Positions 1 to 8,682 of a DNA stretch of 64,000 bases are shown here, in pieces (position 1 is the first letter of the stretch; the number at the start of each line of letters is the position of its first letter). Source of the stretch: Paenibacillus tyrphae (GTDB lineage: Bacteria > Bacillota > Bacilli > Paenibacillales > NBRC-103111). A program made the translations under genes and the position numbers. Under the pieces are notes generated by a model that saw only the letters and a program-made list of their open reading frames with translations, searched no databases and had not been told where the DNA came from. The DNA lies in assembly GCF_000722545.1 (NCBI RefSeq), contig NZ_JNVM01000010.1, positions 1-64,000 on the forward strand. The letters run 5' to 3'.

Positions 1-100
1 TCATTAGTTCAACTTATATAGACATGCAAATGCATTTTTCAAAATTCCTAAAGAACAATTCTATGTCAAAGTTGAGGAAGTCAGAACACAAATTCCGAAT

Positions 101-1114
101 TTGACTGCATCTCAGGTAATGGTTAAATTTATGGAACTCGTGGCTTTAGTTGGAGATTCTCATACAACAGTACAGCAAACGACATCGACTTCGATGCTCC
201 CCTTTTCGTTGTTCAATTTTTCTAGTGGAATATTTGTTATTAGCTCAACTCCTGAATTTCGATTTTTAATTGGTCAAAGGTTAATAGAAATTAACGGTTA
301 TCCTATCGCATCAGTTATGGAAAGGTATCGCGAAATCATTCCACATGAAAATGAATACTGGGTTTCATATCAGTTCCCTAAATATCTGAAGAATCTTAAT
401 CTTATGTACGGACTTGGCCTTAATCAAGATAATCGCGAGAATCGTTTTATGTTCCAGAATAGTCAAGGAGGAGTACAAGAAATTCGAATTAGTTCTGGGA
501 CGGAAGTCGAAGATACTGTTTTTTTCAGTAAAGTTGGCGAAGAAGTTCCTTTGTTTTTGCGAAATCAAAGTGAAAACTATTGGTATGAATATCTATCAAA
601 AAATCATACTTTATATTTTAAGTATAATCGATGCTTGGAAATGAAGGGAAAGAGTATTGCCAATATTACGGATATGATTATGGATGATTTAAAGAAGCGC
701 GAAGTTAGAAAGGTTGTTTTCGATCTTCGATTTAATGAAGGCGGGAGATCTGACCTGCTAGAGCCACTTATTGAAGAATTGCGATTTAATCAAAGCAGCC
801 AGTTCAAAGTATATGTAATTATCAATAATGGCACATTTTCCGCTGGGGTGAGTACAGCCATCTCTCTAAAAAATAAACTGAATGGAATTCTGGTGGGGGA
901 ACCAACTGGTGGAAAGCCAGATTCTTTTGGTAACGTGGCTTCTTTTGTTCTGCCAAATACTAAACTCATGATTTCATACCCAACAAGAAAGCTTCATTTT
1001 ATCGGAAATGAGAACATGACTTCTTTGTATCCTGATATACCTCTAGCCTTGGACATTGAAGATCTACTTCATGGGACTGATAATGCAATGCAATATATTC
1101 TCTCAACCTATTAG
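101..1114 (+). CDS. S41-family (C-terminal-processing-like) peptidase, probably N-terminally truncated
   Basis: The protein resembles the C-terminal part of Gram-positive S41 serine peptidases: the VALVGDSHT segment near the N-terminus, a PDZ-like middle, VVFDLRFNEGG, then the nucleophile region NNGTFSAG and the GEPTGGKPDSFG loop typical of the family. The only usable start is TTG at 101, without a convincing ribosome-binding site. Family-like sequence (NLYRHANAFFKIPKEQF) continues upstream in frame back to a TAG at 5-7, with no start codon in between, so the N-terminus is probably lost or interrupted. Codon use is AT-rich, unlike the GC-rich genes that follow, which suggests transfer or decay. 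The family assignment is fairly sure; whether it makes an active enzyme is doubtful. Confidence 0.55.
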   Translation: MTASQVMVKFMELVALVGDSHTTVQQTTSTSMLPFSLFNFSSGIFVISSTPEFRFLIGQRLIEINGYPIASVMERYREIIPHENEYWVSYQFPKYLKNLNLMYGLGLNQDNRENRFMFQNSQGGVQEIRISSGTEVEDTVFFSKVGEEVPLFLRNQSENYWYEYLSKNHTLYFKYNRCLEMKGKSIANITDMIMDDLKKREVRKVVFDLRFNEGGRSDLLEPLIEELRFNQSSQFKVYVIINNGTFSAGVSTAISLKNKLNGILVGEPTGGKPDSFGNVASFVLPNTKLMISYPTRKLHFIGNENMTSLYPDIPLALDIEDLLHGTDNAMQYILSTY

Positions 1115-1242
1115 AGGTTTTAATTAATTTGCTCTTAAAAAAATTTACGGCCGCGTGTAAAAATAAGACAGTGTATCATTTTGCGACAGTCACAGGTCTG
1201 GGGAGGGGTTTGACGCTTTTCTCACAGGAACGTGGGCTGTGA

Positions 1243-1261
1243 TTGTCTCAAATTGAGACAA
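1243..1261. promoter_or_regulatory. 19-bp perfect palindrome, candidate enhancer (UAS) of a sigma-54 activator
   Basis: TTGTCTCAA and TTGAGACAA face each other across one central A. The site centres about 60 bp upstream of the -24 element of the sigma-54 promoter of the amidase operon. That is a normal place for a bacterial enhancer-binding protein, which must contact sigma-54 polymerase by looping. The palindrome is seen directly; its use as an upstream activating site is inferred. No sigma-54 activator gene is in the window. Confidence 0.6.
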
Positions 1262-1312
1262 ACGGCGGCGTTTTTATGTAAGCGGTTTCTTTTGTTTGGC
1301 GGAAAATTTCGT

Positions 1313-1328
1313 TGGCACGGATTTTGCT
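1313..1328 (+). promoter_or_regulatory. sigma-54 (-24/-12) promoter of amiE-amiB-amiS
   Basis: TGGCAC, five bases, then TTGCT matches the sigma-54 consensus (TGGCAC-N5-TTGC) without mismatch. It lies about 80 bp before the amidase start codon and downstream of the 19-bp palindrome. No equally good sigma-A promoter was seen in the same gap. Transcription would need an ATP-dependent activator, which fits nitrogen- or substrate-controlled amidase expression. Confidence 0.8.
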
Positions 1329-1406
1329 TTAATCTTGGTCAAGTCGGCCGGATGGCGAGATGAACCCCTTCCGGCTGATGTAAAACACACCAAGGAGGGG
1401 TTTTCG

Positions 1407-2453
1407 ATGAGACATGGAGACATTTCCAGCAGTCAAGATACCGTAGGGGTGGCGGTGGTGAACTATAAGATGCCGCGCCTGCATACCCGGGCGGAGGTTC
1501 TGGATAACTGCCGCAGGATCGCCGATATGATCGTTGGGATGAAGCAGGGCTTGCCGGGCATGGATCTCGTTGTTTTTCCGGAGTACAGCACCCACGGCAT
1601 TATGTACGACGAGCAGGAAATGTATGAAACTGCTTCCTCCATTCCCGGAGAAGAAACCGCCATCTTCGCCGAGGCTTGCCGAAAGGCCAATACGTGGGGC
1701 GTGTTCTCCTTGACCGGGGAACGGCACGAGGCTCATCCGAACAAAGCTCCGTACAATACTTTGATCCTCATGAACAACAAAGGGGACATCGTTCAGAAAT
1801 ACAGAAAAATCATCCCGTGGTGTCCGATCGAAGGCTGGTATCCCGGCGACTGCACGTATGTAGCGGAAGGGCCCAAGGGGCTCAAAATCAGCCTTATCGT
1901 CTGCGACGACGGCAACTATCCCGAAATATGGCGCGACTGTGCAATGAAAGGAGCCGAGCTGATCGTACGCTGCCAAGGCTATATGTACCCGTCGAAGGAC
2001 CAACAAATTATCATGGCGAAGGCGATGGCTTGGTCCAACAATACGTATGTGGCTGTGGCCAATGCGACCGGCTTCGACGGCGTTTACTCTTATTTCGGCC
2101 ACTCCTCGATCATCGGCTTCGACGGACGTACGCTCGGGGAATGCGGCACGGAGGAAAACGGCATCCAGTACGCCGAGCTGTCGGTTTCGTTAATCCGCGA
2201 TTTCCGCAAAAACGCCCAATCCCAGAACCATTTGTTCAAGCTGCTCCATCGCGGCTACACGGGACTCATTCATTCCGGGGACGGCGACAAAGGAATTGCG
2301 GAATGTCCGTTCGACTTTTACCGAACCTGGGTGCTGGATGCCGAGAAGGCGAGGGAAAACGTAGAGAAGATCACCCGGTCGACCGTCGGAACCGCCGAAT
2401 GCCCAATCGCGGGAATTCCTCACGAGGGCAAGCAAAAGGCTGCCGGAGGCTGA
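1407..2453 (+). CDS. amiE: aliphatic amidase AmiE (nitrilase superfamily)
   Basis: AmiE hydrolyses short aliphatic amides to the acid and ammonia in the cytoplasm (EC 3.5.1.4). The 348-residue length fits the family (346-348). The nitrilase triad sits at the usual places: Glu59 in FPEYSTHG, Lys in YRKIIPW and Cys in [12 protein letters not shown]. The ATG at 1407 is chosen because AAGGAGGGG lies 6 bases upstream and family homology begins there; the open frame runs further upstream but has no better start. It heads a tight three-gene operon with a ClpB-like ATPase and an AmiS/UreI-type channel, echoing the Pseudomonas amiEBCRS locus but without amiC/amiR. A consensus sigma-54 promoter lies upstream. 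Confidence 0.93.
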   Translation: MRHGDISSSQDTVGVAVVNYKMPRLHTRAEVLDNCRRIADMIVGMKQGLPGMDLVVFPEYSTHGIMYDEQEMYETASSIPGEETAIFAEACRKANTWGVFSLTGERHEAHPNKAPYNTLILMNNKGDIVQKYRKIIPWCPIEGWYPGDCTYVAEGPKGLKISLIVCDDGNYPEIWRDCAMKGAELIVRCQGYMYPSKDQQIIMAKAMAWSNNTYVAVANATGFDGVYSYFGHSSIIGFDGRTLGECGTEENGIQYAELSVSLIRDFRKNAQSQNHLFKLLHRGYTGLIHSGDGDKGIAECPFDFYRTWVLDAEKARENVEKITRSTVGTAECPIAGIPHEGKQKAAGG

Positions 2454-2454
2454 C

Positions 2455-3588
2455 ATGTCGTTCATCGCCGAGAAGCTGAAAACGATCCATCAGCGCCAAG
2501 AACAGGCAGCCGGAGAAGAAGAGAACCGTTCTTCTTCTCCCCGGGCCGTGACCCGGTTTCGTTTTGACGTCGATCGCGTCATGCAGCAGGTCCGATCGAA
2601 AATTTTCGGACAGGACGAAGCCGTCGGGCGCTTGGAGGAGATGCTGAGGGTCGTCTGGTCCGACATTTCGGAGCCGACCCGGCCTTTGTACGTGGCGTTG
2701 TTTTTGGGACCGACGGGAGTAGGGAAGACCGAAACGGTGAGAGCGTTGGCGGAAGCGATTCACGGCAGCGCCGAAGCGTTTTGCCGGATCGATATGAACA
2801 CGCTGGCCCAGGAGCATTATGCCGCCGCCTTGAATGGAGCGCCTCCCGGCTACGTAGGCAGCAAGGAAGGCACCTCGCTGTTCGATACGCAGCGCATCGA
2901 GGGCTCTTATGGCAAACCCGGCATCGTGCTGTTTGATGAGCTGGAGAAGGCGAACGATCAAGTGATCTATTCGCTGCTGGGCGTGCTGGACAACGGGATG
3001 ATGGTCTTGTCGTCAGGGGAGAAAACGATCAATTTCCGCAACAGCATTATTTTTATGACCAGCAATCTGGGGGCGCAGGACATTACGGAATTTGCCGACG
3101 GGAGCTTGAAGGATTTCTGGAAAAAACTTGGATGGTATGCGCAGCCCCGGCATTGGGGGGCTTCCGAACAGGAGCTTCTGCGGACCATCGTGCAAAAAAA
3201 GACAGAGCGCCGGTTTTCGCCGGAATTTATCAACCGCATCGACGATATCTATGTATTTAACTGGCTCCGGCGCGACGGGCTCGGACCGATTCTGGATTCG
3301 CTGCTCGATTCGCTCAACCGCCGGGTTCTGAAGCACCGCTGCATGGTGCTGCTCGATCCGTCCGCCAAGGAGCTCGTCGCCTCTCTGGGGTTCGACAAGA
3401 AGTATGGCGCGCGCTCCCTGAAAAGAGCCGTCAGAACCTGCGTCGAAATCCCGCTGGCCCAGTTGCTCGGAAACCGGCGGCAGGATGAACCGTTCGTGAC
3501 ATATTACGTACGGGGGAAACGGAAAGGGCTGGCGTGGTACGAGGACGCCGAGCGGCTGGTGTACGAAGCCAAGGAGGTGACAAGATGA
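2455..3588 (+). CDS. amiB: AmiB-like AAA+ ATPase (ClpB/ClpA second-domain type)
   Basis: A 377-residue single AAA+ module of the Clp/Hsp100 D2 type: Walker A GPTGVGKTE near residue 85, the pore-loop-like GAPPGYVGS, Walker B IVLFDELEKA, sensor-1 region IIFMTSNLG, an arginine-finger region RFSPEFINRIDDI, and the C-terminal small domain with YGARSLKRAV. It lacks the N-domain and first ATPase domain of full ClpB. It starts one base after the amidase stop, and its last codons overlap the amiS start. In Pseudomonas amidase operons the second gene, amiB, encodes the same kind of ATPase, so the symbol rests on both sequence and position. Its role (chaperone for amidase or transporter) is unproven. 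Confidence 0.85.
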   Translation: MSFIAEKLKTIHQRQEQAAGEEENRSSSPRAVTRFRFDVDRVMQQVRSKIFGQDEAVGRLEEMLRVVWSDISEPTRPLYVALFLGPTGVGKTETVRALAEAIHGSAEAFCRIDMNTLAQEHYAAALNGAPPGYVGSKEGTSLFDTQRIEGSYGKPGIVLFDELEKANDQVIYSLLGVLDNGMMVLSSGEKTINFRNSIIFMTSNLGAQDITEFADGSLKDFWKKLGWYAQPRHWGASEQELLRTIVQKKTERRFSPEFINRIDDIYVFNWLRRDGLGPILDSLLDSLNRRVLKHRCMVLLDPSAKELVASLGFDKKYGARSLKRAVRTCVEIPLAQLLGNRRQDEPFVTYYVRGKRKGLAWYEDAERLVYEAKEVTR

Positions 3589-4199
3589 GCGCCGTTGGTC
3601 TGCTTTATGTGGGCGCGGTACTGTTTCTGAACGGCTTGATGCTGCTCGGCCGCATAGACGGCAAGAGCGCGGGCGTGTTCAACCTGTTTATCGGCGCCAT
3701 GCAGGTGATCACCCCGTTTTATATGATCTTTACTTCGGGGGGAGACGCATGGACGATATTTCAGGCGTCCGGGATATTTCTGTTCGGCCTCACCTATTTA
3801 TATGTTGGCATTACTAACCTGCAAGGCTTGGATTCGAGCGGTATCGGCTGGTACTCGTTATGGGTCGCCGTTCTTGCCGTAGGCTATGCGGCCATCAATT
3901 TCCTTCACTTTCACGATGAAAAGTTCGGCATCATCTGGCTTATGTGGTCGTTCCTGTGGACCTTGTTTTTTGTTCTGCTGGCGCTCAAGCGCAATATTAG
4001 CGTATTTGTCGGATGGGTGACGCTTATTCAAGCGTGGGTGACGGCGACGATTCCTGCTTTTCTTATCCTCATCGGCGAGTGGGAGTGGATCGGGGTTGGC
4101 GTCACGGAAGCGGCGGCGGGCCTTGCCGTGGTTGGCTATGGGGCTGCGTATGCGCTGACCCGGCGGAAAGCGCCGCGCGGGGTGGGGGTGTCGTCGTAA
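3585..4199 (+). CDS. amiS: AmiS/UreI-family amide/urea channel
   Basis: A 204-residue polytopic membrane protein with about six transmembrane segments and the N-terminal pattern of the AmiS/UreI family (LYVGAVLFLNGLMLLG, then FNLFIGAMQVITPFY). Family members conduct urea or short amides across the membrane. The ATG at 3585 is preceded by AAGGAGGTG and overlaps the amiB stop as ATGA, which indicates translational coupling. The frame stays open upstream inside amiB, but that part is out of family. It likely feeds amide substrate to AmiE. Confidence 0.88.
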   Translation: MSAVGLLYVGAVLFLNGLMLLGRIDGKSAGVFNLFIGAMQVITPFYMIFTSGGDAWTIFQASGIFLFGLTYLYVGITNLQGLDSSGIGWYSLWVAVLAVGYAAINFLHFHDEKFGIIWLMWSFLWTLFFVLLALKRNISVFVGWVTLIQAWVTATIPAFLILIGEWEWIGVGVTEAAAGLAVVGYGAAYALTRRKAPRGVGVSS

Positions 4200-4214
4200 G
4201 CTAGTTTGAAGCAT

Positions 4215-4252
4215 GAAGCCGCGGTGTATTGCTGCCGGGGCTTCTTTTTTTT
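4215..4252 (+). terminator. intrinsic terminator of the ami operon
   Basis: GAAGCC pairs with GGCTTC across a GC-rich loop and is followed by a run of eight or more T. It begins 15 bases after the amiS stop. Confidence 0.8.
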
Positions 4253-4364
4253 AACACTTTATTGGCATTTGCTCTAAAGATTTCTAGTTGCTGAGCCGAT
4301 ATACAAGCTGAATCCTTTCCATAGGATGTGTCAGGTTACTAATAGCTTGGAGGCTTAGGAAAAA

Positions 4365-5336
4365 TTGAACAAAGTCAGGTTATTTCTTACACTCGTTTTA
4401 TTAAGTGCCTTGATCACCGCTTGCGGCGGACCGAGACCGATTGCGGCAACAGAGCCGGAAAAGGAAAGGGCTTATTGGGAAATGAAGAATTACATCGACT
4501 CGCATTTGATAGAAAAAGTGCTGTCCGATTACTTCGAAAATCTGGGTGACGGCGAGCAGCCGGTGACCCCAAAGGATTTCGACTACAAGATGCGCTCGTT
4601 CTCAACGTACAAAGGAACTCGAACGAATAAGACTGAGATTCTTGACAAGAGTTTAAGCTATGTCGACAAAAAACCGGTCTTTCCAACCGTTGATCCGATC
4701 GTGATCCGAATGAAGCCGGTGATCAATGAGTTGAAGGCCGCGTTGGCTGAAGCATACGATTACTACGAGATGAAAAACTACGTCGACGATAATTTCGCTA
4801 AGGGCAAAGAACTGCATACGAGAATAAGACAGGCGTGGGCGGCGTTTTACCCAATGAGAGAAGAATTTTCCACAGCGATGAGAAATTTGGGGGCCGAACT
4901 CAGAAAAGCGCATCTGGAAAACTATACGAGCGACAAGAAGGATTTCCGGTACAGTACCTTAAAACTAGTGGTCGATGCCGAAGCGCTGTCCGCGGAGTTG
5001 TCGCGTCAGGGCACTACGGCTGACAACGTGCTGGATTTGGATATGAATGCTTTCAAACCGAAATACGACATGCTTGTGGAAGATCTCAAGATTGTCACTC
5101 AGCAGTATCAGGTCATGGTCGACAAAAATAGTATAGATAAATATAAATATGAAAAATACGTAAATGCGGCCAAGGAGGTTAAGGCTGCCGCCTCGGAATT
5201 GATTGAGCGGGTGAACAAGCAGGAAAAAGTAGAGGAAGTCTCTTCACCAAACGACTACAAGTATCCCAGCGGTACTCCCGAGAAATTCAGCAGTAAGGTT
5301 GGCAGCGTTGCCTCGGAGTACGAACATATTTTTTAA
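4365..5336 (+). CDS. YiiG-like (DUF3829) lipoprotein
   Basis: A signal peptide with lipobox LITAC puts the modified Cys at residue 20, so the mature protein is a membrane-anchored lipoprotein. The remaining 300 residues are hydrophilic and mainly helical. They follow the DUF3829/YiiG pattern: two similar halves with repeated 'YYEMKNYVDDNF'-type segments and paired acidic helices. The start is TTG at 4365 with GGAGG about 11 bases upstream. The gene has its own gap on both sides and no operon partner. No enzymatic function is known for the family, and none is claimed here. Confidence 0.75.
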   Translation: MNKVRLFLTLVLLSALITACGGPRPIAATEPEKERAYWEMKNYIDSHLIEKVLSDYFENLGDGEQPVTPKDFDYKMRSFSTYKGTRTNKTEILDKSLSYVDKKPVFPTVDPIVIRMKPVINELKAALAEAYDYYEMKNYVDDNFAKGKELHTRIRQAWAAFYPMREEFSTAMRNLGAELRKAHLENYTSDKKDFRYSTLKLVVDAEALSAELSRQGTTADNVLDLDMNAFKPKYDMLVEDLKIVTQQYQVMVDKNSIDKYKYEKYVNAAKEVKAAASELIERVNKQEKVEEVSSPNDYKYPSGTPEKFSSKVGSVASEYEHIF

Positions 5337-5436
5337 TGTCGTAAATGAGCGGGGGACGGCTTGCAGGTATGAAAAAGAAGTTGCATCATAAGAATAAATA
5401 AGGAGCCGCGCGGCTTCAAAGTAAAGTGAATCAGGG

Positions 5437-5484
5437 AAATAGACCGTTACCTTACCAAAGTGGGCGGTCTATTTCTTTTTGTTT
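5437..5484 (+). terminator. strong + strand intrinsic terminator, overlapping the toxin gene 3' end
   Basis: A 10-bp perfect stem (AAATAGACCG with CGGTCTATTT) is followed by CTTTTTGTTTT. The T-run lies on the + side, so it ends transcripts coming from the lipoprotein gene or from a short RNA starting downstream of it. The right arm of the stem overlaps the stop codon of the minus-strand toxin ORF. An RNA ending here would therefore be antisense to the toxin mRNA 3' end. Confidence 0.75.
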
Positions 5485-5588
5485 TGGGTAAGTACGATGA
5501 CAATGGTCACAACCAGCGTCAGCAGCGCAATAAGAAGCGAACCGAAGCCGATCATGAGCGTCAGAGCGTCTTTAACCTCCGCAGGCAT
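5469..5588 (-). CDS. putative holin-like toxin (type I toxin-antitoxin family)
   Basis: A 39-residue ORF: MPAEVKDALTLMIGFG, then one hydrophobic helix (SLLIALLTLVVTIVIVL) and a TQNKKK tail. A short N-terminus with 'ALTLMIGFG', one membrane span and a lysine-rich tail is the hallmark of the 'putative holin-like toxin' family of Bacillota, whose members act on the membrane. A GGGAGGTG sequence lies directly before the ATG, unusually close. The stop codon lies in the stem of a + strand terminator, so an antisense RNA overlapping the 3' end, as in txpA/RatA, is possible. The antitoxin RNA is inferred, not seen. Confidence 0.7.
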   Translation of the reverse strand: MPAEVKDALTLMIGFGSLLIALLTLVVTIVIVLTQNKKK

Positions 5589-5744
5589 CACCTCCCTTCC
5601 GAGAGGCTAGCCGACCGCCCTTGCAAGCCGTTCTAGTGTACAGGAAATAGGGTACATCATTTATTCTCCGGCAATCTACTATCTCTGCTCGGCTCAACAA
5701 ACAGAAGCCGCAACAGCATTTGCCGCCGCGGCCTCCGTCCCTTA

Positions 5745-7175
5745 TTACAAAAACTTCCTATTCTGCTTCTTCCCGTCGAAGGTGAACAGCACCGGCTTCG
5801 TTTCGATGACCGATTCCAGATGCACCGTCTTCCCCCACAGCCGGTGAATATACGGGAGAGTCCGTTCCACATACTTCAAATCGAGCTCGATGCCTTCGTA
5901 CATATGCTTCAAATACAGCTCGCCGTTCTTCTCGAAATCTCCATTCTCGACCACGATATAAGGGAAGCCGCCGTTCACCCGGGAATACACGAGCTGGTCG
6001 CGGATATGTTCCCAAGACTTGTCGGTAATTTTCCACTCCGGCCCTTTTTTCTCGAAAATGTACAAATCGAGCTCGTCGCACAGCTTCTTGGTCATATAGT
6101 TGCGGATGAACGATAGATCGGAGTCGAATTCGCGCACCTCGAATATTTTTTGCCGGCCTTCGCTGCCTTTATAGCCGAACCGGTCGCGGTCCTCCTGCGA
6201 GGGCTTATCCCAGCGCTTCTCGATGTCCTCGAAAATTTTCAGTCCCAGATAATACGGATTGAGCGTATGGCGGGAAGGGACGACAACGGAGGAGTTCAGC
6301 TTGGAGTATTCGATCGTCTCGGAGTCGGTCAGATCAAGCTCCCGCATAATGCGCTGATGCCAGTAGGAGGCCCAGCCTTCGTTCATAATTTTCGTCTCCA
6401 TCTGCGGCCAGAAATACAGCATTTCGTCCCGCAGCATCGTCATGATGTCGCGCTGCCAATCCTTCAGGTAGGGGGCATGCTCTTCGATAAACAGCATCAG
6501 ATCCTTCTCCGGCTCGGCCGGAAACTTCGCCGGGGCTTCTTTGGTGTTAGCAGTCTTGGCCGCAGGCTTCTCATCCAAATCCCACAAATCCTCGTAGCCG
6601 AACTTGCGCTCCGCAGGCTTTTTCTGGCCGTCCGCCGCATCTTCCCGGCCGGTGCCGCGTCCGCGGTACGGCTTCGTGATCAGCGGATCGATATGCTCTT
6701 GAATGGCGAGCACGGCATCGATAAACTGTTCCACCTCGTCCGTTCCGTATTCGATCTCGTACTGGCGGATGCGCTCGGCCGTGGCGGACATGCTCTCGAC
6801 CATGTTGCGGTTCGTCTTGGAGAAGCGGACGTTATTTTTGAAAAAGTCGCAGTGTGCCAGCACGTGCGCCACGATCAGCTTGTTCTGGATGAGCGAATTG
6901 CCGTCGAGCAGGAAAGCGTAGCACGGGTCGGAGTTGATGACAAGCTCATAAATTTTGCTCAGTCCAAAATCATACTGCATTTTCATCTTATGAAACGTTT
7001 TCCCGAAGCTCCAGTGACTGAAACGGGTCGGCATCCCGTAAGCGCCGAAGGTGTAGATAATATCGGAAGGGCATATCTCATAGCGCATCGGGTAAAAGTC
7101 GAGACCAAAGCCGCGGGCGACCTCGGTTATTTCCGCGATGGCGTATTCCAACTGCTTGATGTCATCCGCATTCAC
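5745..7175 (-). CDS. spoVR: SpoVR-family stage V sporulation protein
   Basis: A 476-residue protein with the SpoVR N-terminal signature ([16 protein letters not shown], then [14 protein letters not shown]), the KNRNM-like and [14 protein letters not shown] segments, and a C-terminal region ending KKQNRKFL. SpoVR is needed for proper cortex and coat formation in Bacillus; its biochemistry is unresolved. The start overlaps the yhbH stop by four bases, so the two are co-transcribed and probably translationally coupled. A Lys/Pro/Ala-rich low-complexity stretch near residues 170-220 is a variable linker. The assignment is secure. Confidence 0.95.
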   Translation of the reverse strand: MNADDIKQLEYAIAEITEVARGFGLDFYPMRYEICPSDIIYTFGAYGMPTRFSHWSFGKTFHKMKMQYDFGLSKIYELVINSDPCYAFLLDGNSLIQNKLIVAHVLAHCDFFKNNVRFSKTNRNMVESMSATAERIRQYEIEYGTDEVEQFIDAVLAIQEHIDPLITKPYRGRGTGREDAADGQKKPAERKFGYEDLWDLDEKPAAKTANTKEAPAKFPAEPEKDLMLFIEEHAPYLKDWQRDIMTMLRDEMLYFWPQMETKIMNEGWASYWHQRIMRELDLTDSETIEYSKLNSSVVVPSRHTLNPYYLGLKIFEDIEKRWDKPSQEDRDRFGYKGSEGRQKIFEVREFDSDLSFIRNYMTKKLCDELDLYIFEKKGPEWKITDKSWEHIRDQLVYSRVNGGFPYIVVENGDFEKNGELYLKHMYEGIELDLKYVERTLPYIHRLWGKTVHLESVIETKPVLFTFDGKKQNRKFL

Positions 7176-8332
7176 TGGGCGATCCTCCCCTCCGCGCCCT
7201 TCGGGAAAAAGGTTTTGAGCGCCTTGTACACTTCGCCTTTCTCACGAATGACGTAGTGCACGAATTTCGGATCGTGAATGTTCCGGTAGGCGGACATCAA
7301 CGTGCTGCTGCGGTTATATTGATTTACTTCGCCGTATCCGAACAGGTTCGCCCGCTTGATTAACTCGCCGATCAGCCGCACACACCGCTCGTTGTCCGAT
7401 GTCAGGTTATCGCCGTCGGAAAAATGAAACGGATATATATTGAAGCGGGACGGCGGGTAGCTCCGGTCGATCAAGTCGACCGCAAGTTGATAGGCCGAAG
7501 AGCAGATCGTGCCGCCGCTTTCGCCCTTGGTGAAAAATTCCTCTTCCGTTACTTGCTTGGCCTCGGTATGGTGGGCGATGAAAATGATTTCCACCTGCTC
7601 GTATTTCGTCCGCAGGAATCGCGTCATCCAGAAGAAGAAGCTGCGCGCGATATATTTTTCGAAGGACCCCATACTGCCGGACGTGTCCATCATGGCGAGC
7701 ACCAGCGCGTTCGAGTGAGGGGTGACGATTTCGTCCCACGTCTTGTAGCGCAGATCGTCCGGGCTGATATGATGAATGCCGGGAGCCCCCGAGGTGGCGT
7801 TCCGTTTCAGATTTTCGAGAATCGTCCGCTTCTTGTCGATGTTGGACATGATTCCTTTTTTACGGATGTCGTTGAAAACGATTTCTTTGGTTGAGACATT
7901 GTGCTTTTCCTTTTGCTGCAGGTTCGGCAGCTCCAGCTCCTCGAAGAGCATGGACTGCAGCTCCTCCATCTGCACCTCGGCATCATAATAGTCGTCTCCC
8001 GGCTGATTGCCGGCGCCCTCGCCCTTGCCCGGACCGGAAGCGGGCTTCGGGTCTACCCCGAGCACGTCCCCGACCTGGCTATCCCCGTCGCCTTGCCCCA
8101 CATGCTTGCTCTTGTTGTAGTTATAGCGGAAACGGTACTCATCCAGACTGCGGATGGGCACTTTGACGATTTGCTTGCCGTCCGACATGATGATGCTTTC
8201 GTCCGTCACCAGATCAGGCAGATTTTGTTTAATCGCTTCCCGGACTTTCTGCTGATGGCGGGTCTGATCCTGATATCCTTTGCGGTGCAGGGACCAATCC
8301 TCGCGGGATACGGTAAATAAAGGCTCTGTCAT
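7172..8332 (-). CDS. yhbH: YhbH/YeaH-family (DUF444) sporulation-associated protein
   Basis: A 386-residue DUF444 protein. It has an N-terminal basic region ([15 protein letters not shown]), a Gly/Asp-rich linker ([11 protein letters not shown]) and a C-terminal von Willebrand-A-like domain with the metal-site motif MMDTSGSMG. The ATG at 8332 is preferred to the GTG three codons upstream because AGGAGGTG lies 6 bases before it. In many bacteria the order is prkA-yhbH-spoVR (yeaG-yeaH-ycgB), encoding a kinase, this protein and SpoVR. Here prkA is not next door. Confidence 0.93.
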   Translation of the reverse strand: MTEPLFTVSREDWSLHRKGYQDQTRHQQKVREAIKQNLPDLVTDESIIMSDGKQIVKVPIRSLDEYRFRYNYNKSKHVGQGDGDSQVGDVLGVDPKPASGPGKGEGAGNQPGDDYYDAEVQMEELQSMLFEELELPNLQQKEKHNVSTKEIVFNDIRKKGIMSNIDKKRTILENLKRNATSGAPGIHHISPDDLRYKTWDEIVTPHSNALVLAMMDTSGSMGSFEKYIARSFFFWMTRFLRTKYEQVEIIFIAHHTEAKQVTEEEFFTKGESGGTICSSAYQLAVDLIDRSYPPSRFNIYPFHFSDGDNLTSDNERCVRLIGELIKRANLFGYGEVNQYNRSSTLMSAYRNIHDPKFVHYVIREKGEVYKALKTFFPKGAEGRIAQ

Positions 8333-8682
8333 GCGGAACACCTCCTGAAAGCTTTTGGATCAAAGCTGGCTTCGATAGCACGGTCAAAAAGCGGCTGAGC
8401 CGGCGTCGAAAGCTTAAACGGTGTTGGGGACCGGATGGACGATAAGCGTGTAAAGCAGCATGTTAACTAAACCTGACAAGTACTTGGAAAAAAGTGCTTG
8501 TTACTAAATATATTCAAGTGCCGGAGGGATATGTGAGCGGGTTAGGAGCGGATTTTTTAGGAAGGCGGAGGGGGTTGGAGAGTCATAAAGCGCCGCAACG
8601 CGCACCGGGAGAGGCGCGCGTCGCGAAAGGCATTTATTTGTTTTTGCTTATTTACGGCCTGACCCGCTCCTGCCCGCTTCCT
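8333..8682. other. 350-bp gap without a recognised gene
   Basis: This lies between the yhbH start and the end of the formate/nitrite-type channel gene, both on the minus strand. It should hold the yhbH promoter and the end of the channel transcript. No clear hairpin with a T-run and no sigma-E promoter could be read by eye. The open frame beginning near 8494 on the + strand is antisense to the channel gene and has no protein-like features. Confidence 0.5.

Noticed and set aside
6150-7256. 368-residue plus-strand open frame over spoVR
   Set aside because: Antisense to the clearly conserved SpoVR protein.
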